From positions 9,898 through 73,897 of the forward strand of contig CAYZVO010000012.1 in assembly GCA_964481655.1 (NCBI GenBank): DNA of 64,000 nt, read 5' to 3'. Positions 17,330 through 25,950 of this stretch are shown here, one piece after another (positions within the stretch are counted from its first letter, which is position 1; every line of letters begins with the position of its first letter). Source of the DNA: CALDOK01 sp964481655 (GTDB lineage Bacteria; Myxococcota_A; UBA796; JAFGLY01). Under the pieces are notes generated by a model that saw only the letters and a program-made list of their open reading frames with translations, made no database searches and was not told where the DNA came from. A program made the translations under genes and the position numbers.

Positions 17330-17420
17330 CCGATGAGCCTGATGGCCAGGAACTGTCACCGAATGTCTCCCACCGACCCCGAGAGCACCCTCCCCCTCCG
17401 CCAGCAGGGGCTCGAGGTCG

Positions 17421-17531
17421 CCCCCCGGGCGGCCCCGGCGGTCCGGGTGGGCCCCCAACGGGGGGTGCGCCCCCCGCACCCCCCCCCCCCCCCCCCCCGG
17501 CCCGCGGGGGGGGGGCCCCCCGCCGCCCCCG
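17421..17531. repeat. Extreme G/C homopolymer block
   Basis: The block contains a run of 20 C (17479-17498), 10 G (17506-17515) and several runs of six. GGGGGGTGCG (17460-17469) and CGCACCCCCC (17475-17484) form a perfect 10-bp hairpin. It has no coding character in any frame and splits the 5' part of an HD-GYP gene from its body. It is either a sequencing or assembly artefact or a slippage-prone contingency tract. Nothing else in the window resembles it. Confidence 0.85.
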
Positions 17532-17561
17532 ACCCCGGCGTTCCTGCTGGACCGCAAGCTG

Positions 17562-19376
17562 GTGGTGCGCGCGCAGAACCAGAGCGCGGCGAAGCTGTTC
17601 GCCAGCGCCGCCAAGCCCGGTCAGGTAAACAGTGTCGGCGCGGCCATGGCCTGCGTGCACCGGCACACCCAGGGCTGTGCCAAGCGCGAGGGCTGCCAGC
17701 GCTGCCAGCTGCGCGCTGCGGTGACCATGGCCCTGGACGCCAACGAGCGGGTCGAGGCCCGGGAGATCCGCCTGGGCTGCCAGGACGGAGCCGAGGTCAC
17801 CATGCGGGTGTTGCTGCTTGGAGCCTCGGCGCTGAGGTTCGGCGCCGCCCACCTGGCCCTGATGACCCTGCAGGATCTCAGCCCCCAGGCCCGGAGCACA
17901 GAGAAGGGCTGGGTCGCCACCCGCCTGACCATGCTCGACAGCGTCGAGGGTCCCGTCGCGGTGGTGGACCCCCGCCTGGGGCAGCTGGTCCACGCCAACC
18001 CCGCCGCCGTGCGGTTGCTCGACCTGCCCCCTCGGGGGCTCCAACACGGTGCCTGCCAGGCGCTGGCCTGCAGCGCGCAGTCCGGCGACTGCCCCGTGCT
18101 CGACCGGGGCGCCGAGTGCGACACCTCCGAGCGGGTGCTCATCCGGGGCGACGGCGAGCTGGCCATGCAGGTCACCGCACGGCCCCTCGACGTGGACGGC
18201 CGCAAGCTTGTGCTGGAGAGCCTGCGGCCCTTGGAGGAGCAGCGGCGGGTCGAGGGCATCATCCAGCGCCACAACGAGCGCCTCGAGGCCCTGCTGGAGC
18301 TGGGCCGCAAGCGGGATCAGGACGGCGCCGACGTGCTGGCCTGGGCACTGCAGGAGGCCATCAAGCTGACCCACTCCAAGTGCGGATACCTCTACTTCGT
18401 GGACGCCTCCCAGCAGACCCTGAAGCTGCACGCCAGGACCGGCGAGGCGGCGAAGGGCACGCTCCCGAAGCTGCCGCGCAACATCGACGCGTACGAGGCC
18501 GGCATCTGGGCCGACGCCCTGCGGCTGATGCAGCCGGTGACCCACAACGACTACCCCGGGCGCGGAGACATGCGCGCCGAGTACCCCGCTTGCTTCCGGG
18601 TGACGCGCCACCTGAGCGTGCCCATCACCGAGGGGGGCCGGGTGGCCGCGGTGCTCGGGGTGGGCGACAAGATCGGAGACTACGACGACACCGATGTGGA
18701 GCAGCTGGGCCTGTTCGCCACGAGCGTCTGGGACCTGCTCCGCAGGCGCCAGGCCGAGGGCCAGCTGCGCAAGTCGGTGGCCAACCTGCGGCTGCTGCTG
18801 CGGGGCACCACCGAGGCCATCACCCGGGCCGTGGAGATCCGCGACCCCTACACCGCCGGGCACCAGCGACGGGTCTCGGACCTCGCCAGGGCCATCGCCG
18901 CCAAGTTGAAGCTGGCCAGCCCCCAGGTGGACGCCATCCGCATCGCCGCCATGCTCCATGACATCGGAAAGATCGCCGTGCCCGCCGACATCCTCACCAA
19001 GCCCAGCCGCCTGACTGAGCTCGAGTTCCGGCTGCTGCAGCAGCACCCTGTGCAGAGCTTCGAGATCCTCGAGCACGTGGCCATGCCCTTCCCCATCCAC
19101 ACCATCGTGCGACAGCACCACGAGCGCCTGGACGGCTCGGGCTACCCCGACGGGCTCGAGGGCAAACAGATCCGCCCCGAGGCCCGCATCCTGGCCGTGG
19201 CCGACGTGATGGAGGCCATGGTCTCCCACCGCCCCTACCGCCCGGCCCACAGCGTCGAGGACGCCCTGGCCGAGCTCCACCGCCAACGGGGCAGCGCCCT
19301 GGATCGGCGGGTGGTGGACGCCTGCAGGGCCCTGTTCCTCCGGGACGGGTACAGCTTCGAGCGCGACGAGGGATGA
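17562..19376 (+). CDS. PAS-GAF-HD-GYP protein, probable c-di-GMP phosphodiesterase; N-terminus uncertain
   Basis: The frame is given from the first in-frame start, GTG 17562 (604 aa). PAS-like sequence (PAFLLDRKL) already runs upstream of it in frame, so the true start is probably ATG 17363 or 17333, which lie in another frame beyond the homopolymer block. Domains: a PAS with a Cys cluster (VHRHTQGCAKREGCQRCQLR), a second PAS-like unit, a GAF domain (about 245-390) and HD-GYP (about 400-595) with LHDIGK (His466, Asp467), HHER...DGSGYP (519 on) and a SHRPYRPA segment. HD-GYP enzymes hydrolyse c-di-GMP using a two- or three-metal site. Its C-terminal half is closely similar to the next gene, implying tandem duplication. 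Confidence 0.85.
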   Translation: MVRAQNQSAAKLFASAAKPGQVNSVGAAMACVHRHTQGCAKREGCQRCQLRAAVTMALDANERVEAREIRLGCQDGAEVTMRVLLLGASALRFGAAHLALMTLQDLSPQARSTEKGWVATRLTMLDSVEGPVAVVDPRLGQLVHANPAAVRLLDLPPRGLQHGACQALACSAQSGDCPVLDRGAECDTSERVLIRGDGELAMQVTARPLDVDGRKLVLESLRPLEEQRRVEGIIQRHNERLEALLELGRKRDQDGADVLAWALQEAIKLTHSKCGYLYFVDASQQTLKLHARTGEAAKGTLPKLPRNIDAYEAGIWADALRLMQPVTHNDYPGRGDMRAEYPACFRVTRHLSVPITEGGRVAAVLGVGDKIGDYDDTDVEQLGLFATSVWDLLRRRQAEGQLRKSVANLRLLLRGTTEAITRAVEIRDPYTAGHQRRVSDLARAIAAKLKLASPQVDAIRIAAMLHDIGKIAVPADILTKPSRLTELEFRLLQQHPVQSFEILEHVAMPFPIHTIVRQHHERLDGSGYPDGLEGKQIRPEARILAVADVMEAMVSHRPYRPAHSVEDALAELHRQRGSALDRRVVDACRALFLRDGYSFERDEG

Positions 19377-19500
19377 GCACGCATCCAGAACGGCCCACGG
19401 CCCGCCCCCCGTTTACCGGGTGCATCCGGTGTAATTCGATAATTCTCGTAGACCCCTTGCGCTGGACGGGCGGAAGCCCCACGATGGGGTCGAGGCCAAC

Positions 19501-20541
19501 GTGAGCACATCCCAACCACATCCCCCCGCCAGCCCTCGTGCGCTGCTGGCGCTGCTGCCCGTGCCGGCGGTGCTGATCGCCGAGGACTGGAGCCTGCGGC
19601 ACTGGAACCAACCCGCCGCCACCCTGGTCGCCGCCGCCAGCGGACGCCGCCTGCAGGTGGGCGACAGCATCGGTGAGGCCCTGGGCTGCGAGCACGCCGG
19701 GGAGCAGGGCGAGGACTGTGGACGCGCCAGCGCCTGCCGGCGCTGCCCGGCCCGGACCAAGAGCCTCGAGGCCCTCGCGGCGGGGACGCAGAGCACCGGC
19801 GTGGTGCTCGACATCATCAGCCCCAGCGGCGTGCGCCAGGGCTACCAGCTGTCCGTGGGCCCCATCGCCCTGGCCGACGGCCCCGGCGTGCTGATGACCA
19901 TCGTGGAGCACCAGCGGGACGAGCAACACGTCCGCGACACCGTGCGGCGCCTGCGGCGCCTGCTGGGTGGGTGCGTCGAGGCCATCACCCGGGCCGTCGA
20001 GATGGGAGACCCCGCCACCGCCGGCCACCAGCGCCGGGTGTCGGACCTGGCCCGGAGCATCGCCACCGAGCTGGGCCTGTCGGCCCGGCAGGTGGACGCC
20101 ATCCGCCTGGCCGCCATGCTGCACGACATCGGCAAGCTGGCGGTGCCCTCGGACATCCTCACCAAGCCCGCGGCGCTGACCCCGGCCCAGATGGCGCTGG
20201 TCCGCAACCACGCCCCGGCGGGGGCCGAGATCCTGGCCCCCATCGCCTACCCCGAGGGCTTGAGCAGCATCGTGGGCCAGCACCACGAGCGCGGCGACGG
20301 GAGCGGCTATCCGGCGGGCCTGCGAGGGGACGCCATCTGCGTCGAGGCCCGCATCCTGGCGGTCGCGGACGTGGTCGAGGCCATGCTCTCCCACCGCCCC
20401 TACCGTCCGGCTCACAGCCTCGAGGCCGTGCTGCAGGAGCTGAAGCAGCAGCGCGGACGTCAGCTCGACGCCCGCGCCGTGGATGCCTGCATCCGCCTGT
20501 TCGAGGACCGGGGCTACCGGTTCCCCGAGGACCCGCGCTAG
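19501..20541 (+). CDS. PAS-HD-GYP protein, probable c-di-GMP phosphodiesterase
   Basis: The 346-aa protein starts at a GTG with GAGG just upstream. An N-terminal PAS-like domain (about 15-115) contains a Cys cluster: Cys in GCEHAG, then CGRASACRRCPAR, aligned with that of the upstream paralogue. The HD-GYP domain (about 150-335) has the HD pair at 208-209 (LHDIGK), HHERGDGSGYP from 261 and SHRPYRPA. All expected metal ligands are visible. It would degrade c-di-GMP under control of a small-molecule or metal signal sensed by the PAS cysteines; that last step is inference. The tail overlaps the tail of glyA on the opposite strand by 4 bp. Confidence 0.9.
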   Translation: MSTSQPHPPASPRALLALLPVPAVLIAEDWSLRHWNQPAATLVAAASGRRLQVGDSIGEALGCEHAGEQGEDCGRASACRRCPARTKSLEALAAGTQSTGVVLDIISPSGVRQGYQLSVGPIALADGPGVLMTIVEHQRDEQHVRDTVRRLRRLLGGCVEAITRAVEMGDPATAGHQRRVSDLARSIATELGLSARQVDAIRLAAMLHDIGKLAVPSDILTKPAALTPAQMALVRNHAPAGAEILAPIAYPEGLSSIVGQHHERGDGSGYPAGLRGDAICVEARILAVADVVEAMLSHRPYRPAHSLEAVLQELKQQRGRQLDARAVDACIRLFEDRGYRFPEDPR

Positions 20542-21845
20542 GCGTAGGTGAAGGTCGGGAACTTCGCGGTGAAGGCGAAGACCTCTTCCCGCAGGGCCGC
20601 GGCGGCGGCCTTGTCGGTGAAGATGCCGGTGCCCTTCTCGATCTTGCCGCGCTTGGTCAGGGCGCAGGTGCGGTCGATGAAATCGGCGATGGTGGCCATG
20701 TCCTCGGCCCCCATGCCGCGGCTGGTCACCGAGGGGGTGCCCACGCGGATGCCGTCGGGGAACAGCGGCTTCTGGTTGGGGCGGGCGTTGGGCACGGTGT
20801 TGAAGTTGCAGACGATGCCGCAGCGCTCCAGCGCGATGGCCACCCGGCGGCCGGGCAGCTTGCGGGACTCGAAGGTGTTGACCAGCAGCAGGTGGTTGTC
20901 GGTGCCGCCGCTCGAGACCTTGTAGCCGCGCTCCACCAGGGCCGCGGCCAGCGCCTTGGCGTTGCCCACCACGTTGTGGGTGTAAGCCTTGTACTCGGGG
21001 GTGGCGGCCTCGGCGAGGGCCACGCCGATGGCGGCGATGGTGTTGAAGTGGGGCCCGCCCTGCATGCCGGGGAACAGGGCCTTTTCGACCTTCTGGTAGT
21101 GCTCTTCCGACTTGGCCAGGATGAGCGCCGCGCGGGGGCCGCGGAGGGTCTTGTGGGTGGTGAAGGTGACGATGTCGATGTGGGGCCACGGCGAGGGGTG
21201 GGCGCCGCCGGCCACCAGGCCCGCGATGTGGGAGATGTCGGCCAGGGAGATGGCGCCGACGTCACGGGCGATCTTGCCGAACTCCTCGAAGTCGATGGTG
21301 CGCGGGTAGGCGGTGTAGCCGCAGACCAGCACGTCGGGCTGGAACTCCTGGGCCTGGCGCCGGATCTCGTCCATGTCCAGGACGTCGTCGGGGTTGCAGC
21401 CGTAGGCGCCGATCTCGAACCACTGGCCGGTCACCGAGACCGGGGAGCCGTGGGTCAGGTGGCCGCCGTGGTCCAGGCGCATGGCCATGATCTTGCCCTC
21501 GAAGGGCTTGATGAAGGCGGCGTAGACGGCGAGGTTGGCGGGGGCGCCGGACAGCCCCTGCACCACGGAGTGGGGGTAGCCGAAGACCTCGCAGGCCCGC
21601 TTCTGGACCAGCACTTCCATCTCGTCGGTGAACTTCTGGCCCTGGTAGTAGCGCTTGCCCGGGTAGCCTTCGCCGTACTTGTTGGTGAAGGTCGACGCCA
21701 GGGTGGCCCGCACGGCGGGCGAGGCGTAGTTCTCGGAAGGGATCAGCCGGATGCAGCGCTGCTGGCGCGCGTCTTCCTTGGCGACCAGGTCAGCCATGGC
21801 GGGATCGGCTTCACGGATGGTGGCGACGATGTCTTCGGGGCGCAT
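20538..21845 (-). CDS. glyA: Serine hydroxymethyltransferase
   Basis: The 435-aa enzyme converts serine and tetrahydrofolate to glycine and methylene-tetrahydrofolate in the cytoplasm. It is PLP-dependent: Lys232 in TTHKTLRGPR forms the Schiff base, with Asp203 and His206 in LADISHIAG. IPSENYASPAV, YGEGYPGKRYYQG and GMQGGPH are further signature motifs. Length and motifs match bacterial GlyA throughout. A GAGGAG lies upstream of the ATG. It is monocistronic as far as can be seen; the 56 bp to the next minus-strand gene's end holds no recognisable riboswitch. Confidence 0.97.
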   Translation of the reverse strand: MRPEDIVATIREADPAMADLVAKEDARQQRCIRLIPSENYASPAVRATLASTFTNKYGEGYPGKRYYQGQKFTDEMEVLVQKRACEVFGYPHSVVQGLSGAPANLAVYAAFIKPFEGKIMAMRLDHGGHLTHGSPVSVTGQWFEIGAYGCNPDDVLDMDEIRRQAQEFQPDVLVCGYTAYPRTIDFEEFGKIARDVGAISLADISHIAGLVAGGAHPSPWPHIDIVTFTTHKTLRGPRAALILAKSEEHYQKVEKALFPGMQGGPHFNTIAAIGVALAEAATPEYKAYTHNVVGNAKALAAALVERGYKVSSGGTDNHLLLVNTFESRKLPGRRVAIALERCGIVCNFNTVPNARPNQKPLFPDGIRVGTPSVTSRGMGAEDMATIADFIDRTCALTKRGKIEKGTGIFTDKAAAAALREEVFAFTAKFPTFTYA

Positions 21846-21901
21846 GGGGACTCCTCGTTTTCCGGGGAAATGGGAGCCCCCCTATAGCGTGTCGCGGCCG
21901 C

Positions 21902-23602
21902 CTATTCCTGGCCAAACACGTCCAAGCTGACGGCGTACAGGCCTTCGGTCCAGCTGCCGTCGGCGTCCTCGAGGCGGACGGAGTCGACGATGCGGGGCTG
22001 CAGGTCGATGCCCATGCCGAGGGGGTCATCCGTGCCACCCAGCAGCTCGCCCAGATCGATCTCGATCATGCCGCCCAGCAGAGACAGCAGGGACTCCAGG
22101 AAGCCGCCCAGGCCGTCGATGACCTCGGCCTCCTCCCAGCTGTCCTCGGTGGCGTAGTCGAGCACCGCGCCCTCGACCACGTCCAGGTCGATGCCGATGA
22201 CCGAGCCGTCGTCGGTGACCTCGATGCCCAGCTCCACCGCCAGGCTGGCCTCGAGCCAGTCCTCGCAGCTCGAGCCGTGCATGGTCTCGATCTCGACCTG
22301 CAGATCCGGCAGGTACAGCACCGCCAGGGGCGCGATGCCCTCCTGCATCCGCACGACATAGGCGTCGCCGGGCTCGAGGGAGAAGCACCAGCCGTCGTTG
22401 TCGGGGATGTCGTCGCCGCCGGGCAGGTTCTCCATGGGGCCGCCGATCATGTCGCCCATGAAGCCGCCCAGATCCATGCCCTGGTCGAGCATGCCCAGCA
22501 GGGTGTCGCCCAGCATGATGTCCAGCAGGCCCTCGTGCAGGCCCAGGACCGCGTGAGCGTCAGGGGCTTCGTCGAGGCCGGGCATGGGGATCGCGGGGGC
22601 GACCTCGGGCATGGGCTCGTCGATGGCGATGCCCAGGCCCAGGGCCAGGCCCTCTTCGTCGCCGGCCAGCTCCACCAGCTCGGCGGCCAGCATCGTGCCC
22701 ATCAGGTCCTGCTCGAAGGCGAAGGGCCCGCCCAGCTCGAAGGTACCGAACTCGGCCAGCACGAAGTCCAGCAGCCACTCGCCGAGGGGCTCGCTGACGT
22801 ACTCGTTGAGCAGATCGAGGATCCACTCCACCACCCAGCCCTCGAGATCGCCGAACTCGGCGTCGGGCTCGTCAAGCGCCACGCCGGTCTCGGACAGCTC
22901 GAGCCAGACGATGCCGTCGTCGTCGAGCCAGGGGGTGGCCATGGCCGTGATCTCGATGAGGCCGTAGCCGAAGCTGATGTCGGAGCTGAAGCCGTAGCCG
23001 TAGACATCGACCACGACCTCGTAGCCGAGCACCAGGTTGTTGATCGCGATGCCCACGTCGATGCCGCCCTCGACCGCGTCGAGCACCACCACGGTGGGAT
23101 CGTGGATCGCGCCGGTGGCGTAGAAGCTGACGAACTCGCCCTCGTAGCTGGGCATGGCGGCGGTGATCTGATCGGCCCAGCCGGTGTCGTCGATCATGCC
23201 ACCCAGCTGCTCACCCAGCAGCTCGAGGCCCGCGGGCAGCAGCCTGCCCGTGGCGCCATCGGGCCAGGTGTCGATGGGGTCGTGGCCCGAGAAGACCGGG
23301 ATGCGCTCCCGGAGGTACTGATCGCCGTGCCAGGCCTCGACATCGACGATGCGGTAGGCGTGATCGACGGCGACGGCGGTGCGGAAGGCGCCGTGGGAGA
23401 GATCGCTGAGCTCCACACCCTCGACGTGGACGATGGCGTCGTCCGGGTAGACCTTGCCCTCGACCTGAGCGTCGGCGTCGCCGAGGAAGTCGCCGTAGTG
23501 GGGCGAGGTGAGCTCGAGGGTCAGGGTCTCGTCGATGGGGACGAAGGCGTAGTCGGCGCGGCAGCCGACCAGCAGCAGGGCCGCGAGGGCGAGGCGGTTC
23601 AT
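21902..23602 (-). CDS. Large predicted lipoprotein, unknown function (566 aa)
   Basis: MNRLALAALLLVGC gives a lipoprotein signal with Cys14; GGAGG precedes the ATG. The mature protein is very acidic, with long amphipathic and hydrophobic stretches (for example GEWLLDFVLAEFGTFELGG and LLSLLGGMIEIDLGELLGG) and a Met/Gly-rich middle (about 385-405). Two Cys, in NDGWCF and SSCEDW, may pair. The alternation of lipophilic segments and beta strands could suit a lipid-binding surface such as a TULIP fold, but that is only an impression; I cannot name a family. It probably sits at the outer membrane. Confidence 0.82.
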   Translation of the reverse strand: MNRLALAALLLVGCRADYAFVPIDETLTLELTSPHYGDFLGDADAQVEGKVYPDDAIVHVEGVELSDLSHGAFRTAVAVDHAYRIVDVEAWHGDQYLRERIPVFSGHDPIDTWPDGATGRLLPAGLELLGEQLGGMIDDTGWADQITAAMPSYEGEFVSFYATGAIHDPTVVVLDAVEGGIDVGIAINNLVLGYEVVVDVYGYGFSSDISFGYGLIEITAMATPWLDDDGIVWLELSETGVALDEPDAEFGDLEGWVVEWILDLLNEYVSEPLGEWLLDFVLAEFGTFELGGPFAFEQDLMGTMLAAELVELAGDEEGLALGLGIAIDEPMPEVAPAIPMPGLDEAPDAHAVLGLHEGLLDIMLGDTLLGMLDQGMDLGGFMGDMIGGPMENLPGGDDIPDNDGWCFSLEPGDAYVVRMQEGIAPLAVLYLPDLQVEIETMHGSSCEDWLEASLAVELGIEVTDDGSVIGIDLDVVEGAVLDYATEDSWEEAEVIDGLGGFLESLLSLLGGMIEIDLGELLGGTDDPLGMGIDLQPRIVDSVRLEDADGSWTEGLYAVSLDVFGQE

Positions 23603-23673
23603 GGGGCCTCCGTGGAGTCCTTGGGCCGTTCTTGCTACCTTGGCCCGGCCATACGATAGCCAGGGAGTTCGGC

Positions 23674-23892
23674 ATGCGCGAGGTTCGCTTCAGCCTGGTC
23701 ATCTCCGCCGAGGAGATGCTGCGGTACTACCAGGGTGCGGCCCAGAACGTGCTCGTCACCACCGACCGCGGCCTCAAGCTCCAGTTCCCCGCCGAGCACC
23801 TGCGCAGGTTCGTCACGGAGCAGGGCGTGCGTGGGCGCTTCGCGATCCGCTTCGACGCGAACAACCGCTTCGTGGACCTGCGACGGATCTGA
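23674..23892 (+). CDS. DUF2835-family small protein
   Basis: The ATG at 23674 gives 72 aa. The sequence matches the layout of the DUF2835 family: RFSLVISAEEMLRYYQG, then VLVTTDRGLKLQFPAEHLRRF, GVRGRFAIRFD and a final VDLRRI. The family is small, cytoplasmic and of unknown function, with a PilZ-like size. There are no visible catalytic residues. It is divergent from the large lipoprotein gene by 71 bp and is followed by another lipoprotein gene. Confidence 0.85.
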   Translation: MREVRFSLVISAEEMLRYYQGAAQNVLVTTDRGLKLQFPAEHLRRFVTEQGVRGRFAIRFDANNRFVDLRRI

Positions 23893-23973
23893 CGATCCCG
23901 GTCATCCCGGAAGCACGGCCGCCCGTGATATGCGGCTCGCCTTGCCCCCAACCGAACCCCCAAGGAGTACCCC

Positions 23974-24570
23974 ATGCGCCGCGCTGCCACGTTCTCCGCC
24001 CTCGCCTTCGGCCTGATCCTCTCCCTCGCCTGCGGGGGCCTCGGCTCCGAGGCCGAGCCCTGCCCCGAGCCCGAGCCCTGCCCCGCCGACGGCGAATGCT
24101 GCGACACCGAAGATGTGCTCCTGATGAGCGCCATGGGGCTGAGCGACGAGGCCATGATCGCCGCCATCGAGACCGACACGGTGGACTTCGAGGTCCCCGA
24201 GGCCGATGTGCTGCGGCTGCAGGAAGCCCAGATCTCCCAGGACGTCATCGACGCGCTGGTCGGCAAGGCGCCAGCCGCCACCACCCAGGGTGCCCCCAAG
24301 GTGCCGCCGCTGGATGTGTCCATGACCTACACCGCCGGCGCGCGGACCTTCGTGCTCAACAACCACTCGGCGAAGACCTACACGACCCTGGTGCTCACCG
24401 CGAACGGCGAGTACGTCTACCGGCTCAAGAAGCTGCCCGTGGGCGCCGAGGACAGCATCCGGCTCTCCACCTTCACCTCGCGCAACTCGGGTCAGTCGCT
24501 CAAGGCCAAGGAAGGCATCCGGACCATGTACATCAGCGCCGACCAGGGCGTGTGGTCCAAGAGCTTCTAG
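23974..24570 (+). CDS. Predicted lipoprotein, unknown function (198 aa)
   Basis: MRRAATFSALAFGLILSLAC is a lipoprotein signal (Cys20), preceded by AAGGAG. A short acidic Cys-rich linker (PCPEPEPCPADGECCD) follows, then a helical part and a beta-rich C-terminal half ending VWSKSF. The four linker Cys could form disulfides or bind metal. No family recognised. It ends 13 bp before the tail of the convergent FHA-GGDEF gene. Confidence 0.84.
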   Translation: MRRAATFSALAFGLILSLACGGLGSEAEPCPEPEPCPADGECCDTEDVLLMSAMGLSDEAMIAAIETDTVDFEVPEADVLRLQEAQISQDVIDALVGKAPAATTQGAPKVPPLDVSMTYTAGARTFVLNNHSAKTYTTLVLTANGEYVYRLKKLPVGAEDSIRLSTFTSRNSGQSLKAKEGIRTMYISADQGVWSKSF

Positions 24571-24583
24571 ACGCCGTCGCGCC

Positions 24584-25630
24584 TCAGTCCGAGCGCTCGA
24601 CGCGGTTCCGACCCAGGCGCTTGGCCAGGTAGAGCGCCTGGTCGGCGCGGCCGATCCAGGACTCGACCGGCTCACCGGGCCGCAGGCGGGCGGAGCCCAG
24701 GGAGACCGTCACCGTGAGGTCTTCGTGGGTGCGGGACCAGTCGTAGGCCATGAAGGCCATGCGCAGGCGCTCGGCCGCGGCCCAGGCGGTCTCTTCGTCG
24801 GTGCCCGGGAGGAAGGCCAGCAGCTCCTCGCCACCGTAGCGCACCCACTGGTCTTCGTTGCGGCAGGCCTGGACCACGATGTGCGCTGCCTGGCGCAGGA
24901 CCTCGTCGCCCACCTGGTGGCCGAAGCGGTCGTTGACCTTCTTGAAGTGGTCGATGTCCAGGAACAGGCAGCAGAGGTAGTGGCCGCTGTTGCGGGACTG
25001 GGTGACCATGTCCGGCAGCTTGTCGTCCATGAAGGAGCGCATGAACAGGCCCGTGAGGGGATCGCGGCCTTCGGCGAGCTGCAGGCGCTTGGCGACCCGG
25101 CGCAGGTGGTCGATCTGCGGAGCCTCGAGCAGCTCGAGCATCAGGGAGACGTTGACGATGTCGACCTTGGTGCCCGGCTCCACGACCGTGGACTTCACCG
25201 GCACGCCGCCGATCTCGACCCCGTTGGTGGAGCCGAGGTCCACCACCTCGAACCAGCCTTCGTCCTTCCATGAGATGCGGGCGTGCAGCCGGGAGACCCC
25301 GGCATCCGACAGCAGCAGATCCGCCTTGGGGTCGCGGCCGATGAGGATCTCGCCCTTGAGGGCCAGGTTGACGAAGCCGCCGAGATCCGAGCCCGCCGAG
25401 ACCCGCACGATGGGGTAGAACAGCCGGCCCCCGACCTTCTTGCGGTTGATGCGCCGCTCGATGGTGGGCTCGGCGTTTTCGTCGACCGTGTAGAAGTCCA
25501 GCTCTTCGGAGACGACCTCTTCGGTCATCTTCTCGGCGTCCGCCGTGAGGTCGTCCCGCCGCCGCCCGATGGAGGGCTGCAGGCCCGAGAGCAGGCGGCT
25601 GGTGAACCGGCTGGGACGCTTGCTGGACAT
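24584..25630 (-). CDS. FHA-GGDEF protein, probable diguanylate cyclase
   Basis: In this 348-aa protein an unstructured head (1-60) leads to a forkhead-associated domain (about 70-170) with ILIGRD, SRLHARI and STNG, the residues that bind phosphothreonine peptides. A GGDEF domain (about 188-345) follows, with DPLTGL, DIDHFKKVND, the active loop GGEEL (266-270) and the RxxD inhibitory site RNED (257-260). It should make c-di-GMP when FHA docks onto a partner phosphorylated on Thr by a Ser/Thr kinase; no kinase is in the window. Leu in place of Phe at the end of the active loop is a departure. A paralogous FHA-only gene lies upstream on the same strand. Confidence 0.93.
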   Translation of the reverse strand: MSSKRPSRFTSRLLSGLQPSIGRRRDDLTADAEKMTEEVVSEELDFYTVDENAEPTIERRINRKKVGGRLFYPIVRVSAGSDLGGFVNLALKGEILIGRDPKADLLLSDAGVSRLHARISWKDEGWFEVVDLGSTNGVEIGGVPVKSTVVEPGTKVDIVNVSLMLELLEAPQIDHLRRVAKRLQLAEGRDPLTGLFMRSFMDDKLPDMVTQSRNSGHYLCCLFLDIDHFKKVNDRFGHQVGDEVLRQAAHIVVQACRNEDQWVRYGGEELLAFLPGTDEETAWAAAERLRMAFMAYDWSRTHEDLTVTVSLGSARLRPGEPVESWIGRADQALYLAKRLGRNRVERSD

Positions 25631-25950
25631 TCACGGGCTCCGAGGGGGACTCTACATAATCAACGCCGACCGGCGCGGGTACGTTCCGGACGGCGAACAC
25701 GACGCTGGGTCGCGACGCTCTACTCCTTATCGACACCTGAAAGGAGTCTCGAAGGTAGATTCGGTCACAAACTTGTCGAGGCGATCCGCCGATCTGGCCG
25801 TCTACGTGGGGGTAGGCGCGTTCCCGAGCAGCCGGCCCCGGAACGGGACCAGGGTGTGGTCCTGGCCGTCGAATGCCGAGCAGGCCGGGATCGTGCCACA
25901 CATCGACCTCGCCGCCCTGGCCCAGCAGGTAGCGCCAGCCGGGAGGCACC
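25631..25950. other. 320-bp gap without a gene
   Basis: The stretch separates the stand-alone FHA gene from the FHA-GGDEF gene, both on the minus strand. It is less GC-rich than its flanks around 25655-25790 and probably holds the promoter of the FHA-GGDEF gene. I looked for remains of a GGDEF domain after the FHA-only stop in all minus-strand frames and found none. No clear hairpin, riboswitch or repeat is visible. Confidence 0.6.

Noticed and set aside
17298..19286. 662-codon frame on the minus strand opposite the first HD-GYP gene
   Set aside because: The plus strand has complete GAF and HD-GYP motifs; the minus translation is Gly/Val/His-rich without homology.
21846..21901. Possible glycine or other riboswitch before glyA
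   Set aside because: The gap is only 56 bp and contains no conserved aptamer core.
25802..25950. Degraded GGDEF domain downstream of the FHA-only gene
   Set aside because: None of the three minus-strand frames shows DPLTGL, DIDxFK or GGDEF-like sequence.
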